Source of the DNA: Streptomyces tibetensis
GTDB taxonomy: Bacteria; Actinomycetota; Actinomycetes; Streptomycetales; Streptomycetaceae
NCBI RefSeq assembly: GCF_007655005.1
Contig: NZ_SZVW01000011.1
Location: forward strand, 1-64,000
Reading direction: 5' to 3'
Length of the DNA stretch: 64,000 bases
Below are positions 60,013 through 64,000 of this stretch, piece by piece. A program made the translations under genes and the position numbers. A model generated the notes under the pieces. It saw nothing but the letters and a program-made list of their open reading frames with translations, was not told the DNA's origin and did no database searches. How positions within the stretch are numbered: the stretch's first letter is position 1; the number at the start of each line of letters is the position of its first letter.

Positions 60013-61211
60013 CGCGCCACCTCGGACCGGCGCGCGGGCTCGGCGGACGTGGCGGCCCACTCGATGAGGGCTCCGTACTGCAGGGTCAGGTTGTGCTCCG
60101 CGGAGGCCGCCGGGTCCTTGAAGAAGAAGCCGAGCGCGGGCAGCGCCCCGCTCTCCCCGCGGCGGCGGGCCAGCGCGGCGAGCCGGACCAGGTCGAGGAC
60201 GAGCGGCGCCGCCAGCGCCGAGTCGCAGCCCTGCCAGGTGAACTGGAGGGTCATGCGCACGCCGAGGAACCCCTCGAAGGTGATGTGGTCCCAGGCGGTC
60301 TTCCACTCCCCCAGCTCCGGCACGTTGTCGATGTGCACCACGCCTTCGACGGCGTGCCCGACGGTCTCCTCCAGGGCGCGCTGCTTGGACTCGGTCTTGC
60401 TGCGCGCGGCCTCGGGGTCGGCGAGGGTGGCGCCGTCGCCACCGCCGAGCAGGTTGGTGCCGGACCAGGAGCGCAGCCGGAGCGCGCGCTGCGTGAACAT
60501 CGGCGCCAGGGCGCTCTTGACCAGCGTCTCGCCGGTCTTGCCGTCGCGGCCCGCGTGCGGGACCCCGCGCAGCCGGGCGAGCTCCTCCAGGGCGGGCAGC
60601 GCGGCACCGGCGGAGGGGGTGAAGTTGACGTAGGCGCAGCCGGCGTGGAAGGCGGCGTAGGCGTACAGCGAGCTGGGCGGCAGCAGGTCGGTGCTGGCGG
60701 CGAGGGCCTTGTCGAGGTCGGGGAGGGCGAGGAAGGCGTGGTCGGGCTCGGGCAGCGGCTCGGTGGAGGAGACGTTGACGACGACGACCTGCTCCAGGCC
60801 GTGCCGCGTACGGAAGTCGTCGATGTCGGCCGCGAGGCGACGCGCGGTGGTGTACTGGGGCTCGTCGGGCAGCGGCGAGCCGTCGCGGATCCCGGCGTCG
60901 GCGGCCTCCAGGGCGGGGCGCACCGCGGCGACGAGAGGGGTCGGCAGGACGCCCGCGTGGGCCAGTTCGCCCGCCCTCACGGTCAGCGGCACGTCGACGA
61001 CGTCGTGGCCGCCGAAGACGAGGTCGGCGAGGTCCGGCAGGCCGGCGCCGGCGAAGTCGGGGGACTCGGTGACACATCCGGTGGCGGAGGCGAGGCCCGC
61101 TGCGATGGCGGCCACGCCCGCGACGGCGGTGGTCGCGACCGAGCCTCGGGCGCCGACCAGCCAGACGCCGATACGGGGTGAGGTTCCGAGGGAGCGGGCA
61201 GTGTCCTGCAT
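60009..61211 (-). CDS. Inositol-3-phosphate synthase family protein
   Basis: Predicted 400 aa; ATG at 61211 with an AGGAGG site. NAD-binding VWLVGARGSVATTAVAG, VVVVNVSSTEPLPEPDHAF, AYVNFTPSAG, GRDGKTGETLVKSALAPMF (the SGQTK-equivalent segment), GTNLLGGGDGATL, SKTESKQRALEE and FEGFLGVRMTLQFTWQGCDSALAAPLVLDLVRL are all present, so the myo-inositol-1-phosphate synthase fold and catalytic lysines appear intact. The family converts glucose 6-phosphate to inositol phosphate. In cyanobacterial ebo operons this slot holds EboD, a 3-dehydroquinate synthase-like enzyme; here another NAD-dependent carbocycle-forming synthase takes its place. Confidence 0.9.
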   Translation of the reverse strand: MQDTARSLGTSPRIGVWLVGARGSVATTAVAGVAAIAAGLASATGCVTESPDFAGAGLPDLADLVFGGHDVVDVPLTVRAGELAHAGVLPTPLVAAVRPALEAADAGIRDGSPLPDEPQYTTARRLAADIDDFRTRHGLEQVVVVNVSSTEPLPEPDHAFLALPDLDKALAASTDLLPPSSLYAYAAFHAGCAYVNFTPSAGAALPALEELARLRGVPHAGRDGKTGETLVKSALAPMFTQRALRLRSWSGTNLLGGGDGATLADPEAARSKTESKQRALEETVGHAVEGVVHIDNVPELGEWKTAWDHITFEGFLGVRMTLQFTWQGCDSALAAPLVLDLVRLAALARRRGESGALPALGFFFKDPAASAEHNLTLQYGALIEWAATSAEPARRSEVAR

Positions 61212-61237
61212 GGTGAGCGTGCCTCCTGCGCTGGGAC

Positions 61238-61336
61238 GGGCCTGAGCTGGGTCGAGACGGGCCGAGCCGGGTCGGGACGGGGCCGAGCCGGGTCGGGACG
61301 GGGCCGAGCCGGGTCGGGACGGGGCCGAGCCGGGTT
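61238..61336 (-). repeat. 21-bp tandem repeat (about five copies) upstream of the inositol-phosphate synthase gene
   Basis: Four good copies and one degenerate copy of GGGCCGAGCCGGGTCGGGAC occupy the 188-bp gap between the Tat protein gene and the synthase gene. They would lie in the mRNA between these genes. Role unknown. Confidence 0.85.
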
Positions 61337-61399
61337 GCGGCGGGGGCCGGTGGGGGCGCCGCGGAGGGCGCCCCTGCCCGGTTGTGTCCGTGCCTGCCG

Positions 61400-62188
61400 C
61401 TACTTGCCGAGGTCGACCGGGAAGGGAAAGACGTCGAAGGCCTTGTCCAGCTCGGCGCGGTCGCGGCACATCCACTTGGAGGTGACGCGGCGGACGGTGC
61501 GCTTGGGCAGGTGCGGGTTGTCGTTGCGGTCCGTGATCGGCTGGGCCAGCGACTGCAGTTCCCAGGCGACGCCGGCGAGCCGGTTGATGTGGGTCCAGTA
61601 GTGCGGCTTGATGCCGAGGAGCGCGAAGCCGGCCAGGAAAGGGTGCCAGCGGTGGTAGGCGTGGGTGGGTGACGGCGGCGTGTAGTTCATCATGTGGACC
61701 TTCTGGCCGTCCGGGCGGCGCGGGTCGAACAGCGTGCCCTGGCCGTACTCCTGGAAGGCGAAAAGCAGTCCGCGCGGGTCGCGGCCGTAGAACTGGTCGT
61801 AGATCTTTATCTGTTCGCGCGAGACGACCTCGAAGGCGGCCTTGTTCGGTCTGATCAGCTCCATGTAGCTGCGCGGGTAGCGGCCGCTCTTGCGGGTCTC
61901 GACCCAGGCGTCGTAGGTCTTGGTGAAGCCGCCGAACGGCGCGACGATGGCGTAGACCGCGTCCGACATCTCCTGGGACGGGGTGTAGTACGACATCTCG
62001 TCGTACTGGTACCAGAACTCGTTCGCCCAGCGGTCGCCGACCATGCCCGAGACCTCCGGCAGGGCGGGGTGGCGGCGGCCGTGGGCCTCGGCGGGCGTGG
62101 CGCCGACGAGGGACGCCGTGGCGGCCGCTCCGGCGACGCCGAGGGCGGCCCGCAACGCACTCCTGCGGTCCAGGGTGTTGAGCGTCAT
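61400..62188 (-). CDS. Tat-exported protein of unknown function, first gene of the ebo-containing operon
   Basis: Predicted 262 aa; ATG at 62188 with an AAGGAG site 8 bp upstream. Twin-arginine signal LDRRSALRAALGVAGAAATASLVGATPAEAHG (cleavage after AEA near residue 35). The mature part is rich in aromatic and charged residues (ANEFWYQYDEMSYYTPSQEMSDAVYAIVAPFGG, KIYDQFYGRDPRGLLFAFQEYGQG, HAYHRWHPFLAGFALLGIKPHYWTHINRLAG). I recognise no family. Multiple His, Asp and Tyr could bind metal. As the only exported soluble protein here, it may act on the pathway product outside the membrane. Confidence 0.82.
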   Translation of the reverse strand: MTLNTLDRRSALRAALGVAGAAATASLVGATPAEAHGRRHPALPEVSGMVGDRWANEFWYQYDEMSYYTPSQEMSDAVYAIVAPFGGFTKTYDAWVETRKSGRYPRSYMELIRPNKAAFEVVSREQIKIYDQFYGRDPRGLLFAFQEYGQGTLFDPRRPDGQKVHMMNYTPPSPTHAYHRWHPFLAGFALLGIKPHYWTHINRLAGVAWELQSLAQPITDRNDNPHLPKRTVRRVTSKWMCRDRAELDKAFDVFPFPVDLGK

Positions 62189-62270
62189 GCGCGTTCTCCT
62201 TACACGGGGTGGATGGGGCGGAATCACGGGCGGGGCTGCGGGCCGGTGGCCCAGTTGCTTGCGTGCTATG

Positions 62271-62302
62271 ACTCTCGCGTATGGCCCTATCGGCGACCTA
62301 TA
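62271..62302 (-). promoter_or_regulatory. SARP operator/promoter for the ebo operon (TATAGGT-N4-GATAGGG, -10 GAGAGT)
   Basis: On the minus strand TATAGGT (62302-62296) and GATAGGG (62291-62285) are 11 bp apart. Exactly 8 bp downstream lies GAGAGT (62276-62271). The predicted start is near 62264, 76 bp before the Tat protein ATG. Confidence 0.62.
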
Positions 62303-62341
62303 CCGGAAACCGGCAGGTCAGGGCCGGTTTCCGGGCGGGTC

Positions 62342-63904
62342 TCAGGGACGCTTCCGGGAGGTGTTCCCGGGGCCGTCGGCGGGGGCGTCCCCCGGCTCGG
62401 GGAACGGCGCCTTGCGCAGGCCGGGCGAAGCCAGCGCCACCAGTGCCGTGAGCGCCATGACGGCACTGAGGGCGAGGGCGGTGCGCAGGGCGTCGGTGGA
62501 CTCCAGGAGGAAGCCGGCGGCGACCGGCCCGGCCGCCATGGCACCCGAACCCACCAGGTTGGCCAAGGAGTTGGCGCGGCCTCGCAGCTGGTCGGGCGCG
62601 GCCCGGACGAGGAGCACCCCGCCGGCGACGTTGAAGACGCCGCCGACGTAGCCGCTCGCCGCGAACAGGGCGCCGAGCAGCACGGGGGTGTCCAGGGCGA
62701 CGGCCACCGGGACCATGAAGGCGGTCCAGGCGAGCAGTCCGCCCAGGACCAGGGTGCGCAGCGGGAACCGGGTGTTCCACCAGCCGCCGGTGATCGCGCC
62801 GACGAGCCCGCCGGCGCCGCTGAGCGAGAGCACCAGGCCGACTTCGAAGGGGGTGCCGTGCCGTTCCTGGATGCCCGCCATCACGGCCAGGTTGAGGCCC
62901 TGGAAGAGGATGTTGGTGACGGCGACGGCGGTCATCACGGCTCGCAGGAAGGGCTGCCGCCACATCCACACCAGGCCCTCGCGGATCTCGGTGCCGAGCC
63001 GGGCCGGCGGTCCGGTGCGTTCCTGCTGAAGCTTGCCTCGCACTCCGAACAGGCAGATGACGGAGGCCAGTTGGCTGACGGCAGCGGCGGCATAGGGCAG
63101 CGAGGCACCGAGCGCGACCAGTCCGCTGCCGAGCGGCTGTCCTGCGATGGCGGCGCCGCGGGTGCGGGCCTCGTTGCCGGTGAGCGCGGCGGGCAGCTGC
63201 TCGCGGGGGACGACGGCCGGTACGGCCGCCCGTTCGGCGAGCTGGTGCAGCACGCCGAGGGCGCCCTCGGCGAACGCGGCGGCCAGCAGCGCCCACAGCC
63301 AGGTGCGTCCGCTGAGCAGCAGCGCGGTCACCACGACGGCGATCAGTGCCTGGCCGAGCCCGGCGCCGATCATGATGCGCCGCCGGTCGTAGCGGTCGAC
63401 GAGCACCCCGCCGGGCAGCTGCATCAGCAGCATGGGCAGCAGCAACGCGGTGCCGACCAGTCCGGCGTCCCCCGGCGATCCGGTGGCCCACAGCACGGTC
63501 AGCGGATACGCCACGGCGGTCGCCCGCCCGGCCAGCAGCGACAGCCCGGCGCCGCCCCACAGCAGGGTGAAGTCCCGGTTGCGGCGCAGCGGCAGTAGGG
63601 GCGCGGACTCGGCAGACGCCGGCTCCGGTGCGGTCCCCGGCCTACCGGCAGACACCCGCTCCGGTGCGGTCCCCGGCCTACCGGCAGACACCCGCTCCGG
63701 TGCGGTCCCCGGCCTACCGGCAGACACCGACTCCGGTCCGGTCCCCGGCCTACCGGCAGACACCGGCCCCGGTGTGCTCCCCGGTGTCGGCTCGGGCACC
63801 TCGGTGACCGTACCCACCGCGCTGCCGCTCCCGTCGCGCGTCTCCTCCGTCATCAGCCACGGCACTTCCGAGGGGTCCGTGGCCGGACCCGTGGTGCCGC
63901 TCAT
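62342..63904 (-). CDS. MFS exporter (EntS/NRE-like)
   Basis: Predicted 520 aa; the ATG at 63904 overlaps the stop of the gene to the right (ATGA). About 95 N-terminal residues are low-complexity with four 12-residue repeats (SAGRPGTAPERV). Then follow about 12 hydrophobic segments of a major facilitator. MFS signatures include VDRYDRRRIMIGAGLGQAL (motif A, loop 2-3) and SNxLLxR-like loops near LRGRANSLANL. The resemblance is to exporters of the enterobactin-exporter/macrolide-efflux group. It stands upstream of the ebo operon and is probably translated together with the gene off the right edge. Confidence 0.9.
   Translation of the reverse strand: MSGTTGPATDPSEVPWLMTEETRDGSGSAVGTVTEVPEPTPGSTPGPVSAGRPGTGPESVSAGRPGTAPERVSAGRPGTAPERVSAGRPGTAPEPASAESAPLLPLRRNRDFTLLWGGAGLSLLAGRATAVAYPLTVLWATGSPGDAGLVGTALLLPMLLMQLPGGVLVDRYDRRRIMIGAGLGQALIAVVVTALLLSGRTWLWALLAAAFAEGALGVLHQLAERAAVPAVVPREQLPAALTGNEARTRGAAIAGQPLGSGLVALGASLPYAAAAVSQLASVICLFGVRGKLQQERTGPPARLGTEIREGLVWMWRQPFLRAVMTAVAVTNILFQGLNLAVMAGIQERHGTPFEVGLVLSLSGAGGLVGAITGGWWNTRFPLRTLVLGGLLAWTAFMVPVAVALDTPVLLGALFAASGYVGGVFNVAGGVLLVRAAPDQLRGRANSLANLVGSGAMAAGPVAAGFLLESTDALRTALALSAVMALTALVALASPGLRKAPFPEPGDAPADGPGNTSRKRP
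63615..63770 (-). repeat. 36-bp in-frame tandem repeat (four copies) in the MFS gene
   Basis: Units of CTCCGGTGCGGTCCCCGG-type sequence, 36 bp long, encode the SAGRPGTAPERV repeats before the first membrane helix. Confidence 0.85.
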
Positions 63905-64000
63905 CGGGCGGTTGCGCTTTCCGGCACCCGGGCCGTCAGCGGGGCGTGCACGTGCTCCAGGACCGCCATGGCGCTGTGCATCTTGTTGGTGGCCTGCGCG
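63901..64000 (-). CDS. C-terminal end of an unidentified gene (start beyond window)
   Basis: Only the last 32 codons are visible (ending HAPLTARVPESATAR). The stop codon overlaps the MFS start by 4 bp. Too short to identify. Confidence 0.6.
   Translation of the reverse strand, partial: AQATNKMHSAMAVLEHVHAPLTARVPESATAR

Overview
High-GC DNA with GC-rich third codon positions, GTG starts, TTA codons confined to regulators, SARP regulators, Tat substrates and Streptomyces-type Rhs proteins. The window looks like an accessory (probably chromosome-arm) segment of a Streptomyces genome. It appears to hold two biosynthetic gene clusters separated by a polymorphic-toxin island. No rRNA, tRNA or CRISPR was seen.

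Left cluster (1 to about 29.7 kb). A modular type I PKS runs off the left edge. Its first protein begins with a KSQ-AT-ACP loading module, followed by KS-AT-DH-(KR...) of module 1. Next to it lie a class III aminotransferase, an imine reductase, two flavin amine oxidases (both 474 aa), two acyl-CoA-dehydrogenase-like flavin hydroxylases (both 391 aa), two SnoaL-like proteins, a flavin reductase, an FMN reductase and a type II thioesterase. PKS plus transaminase plus imine reductase suggests a nitrogen-heterocyclic polyketide alkaloid of the coelimycin/streptazone/cyclizidine/iminimycin kind; this is inference. Three large SARP-type regulators accompany it, two of which carry a TTA (bldA-dependent) codon.

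Middle island (about 29.9 to 42.4 kb). A DUF3253 gene, a DUF6183-like gene and two large Rhs toxins. The second Rhs ends in an ADP-ribosyltransferase-like (HYD1) domain and is followed by a DUF6881-type immunity gene. The first has an unrecognised tip and no obvious immunity gene. Relics lie between and after them: a Ser/Thr kinase fragment, a 111-bp copy of the DUF3253 3' end and two broken XRE regulators. They point to recombination-driven turnover.

Right cluster (about 42.7 kb to the right edge). A SARP regulator, two phosphopantetheinyl transferases, an Fe(II)/2-oxoglutarate oxygenase, an ABC exporter, a cytochrome-like membrane protein, an ebo/EDB-type operon (EboF, EboE, TatD-like EboB, EboA, sugar isomerase, UbiA, inositol-phosphate synthase, Tat-exported protein) and an MFS exporter. 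In five places here I see direct heptamer repeats (nATAGGn or GATAACn) spaced exactly 11 bp, with the last heptamer exactly 8 bp from an nAnnnT -10-like hexamer. This is textbook SARP operator geometry, and it ties the regulator, oxygenase, PPTase, exporter and ebo operon into one predicted regulon. That ebo-containing regulon is the best candidate for an undescribed system in the window.
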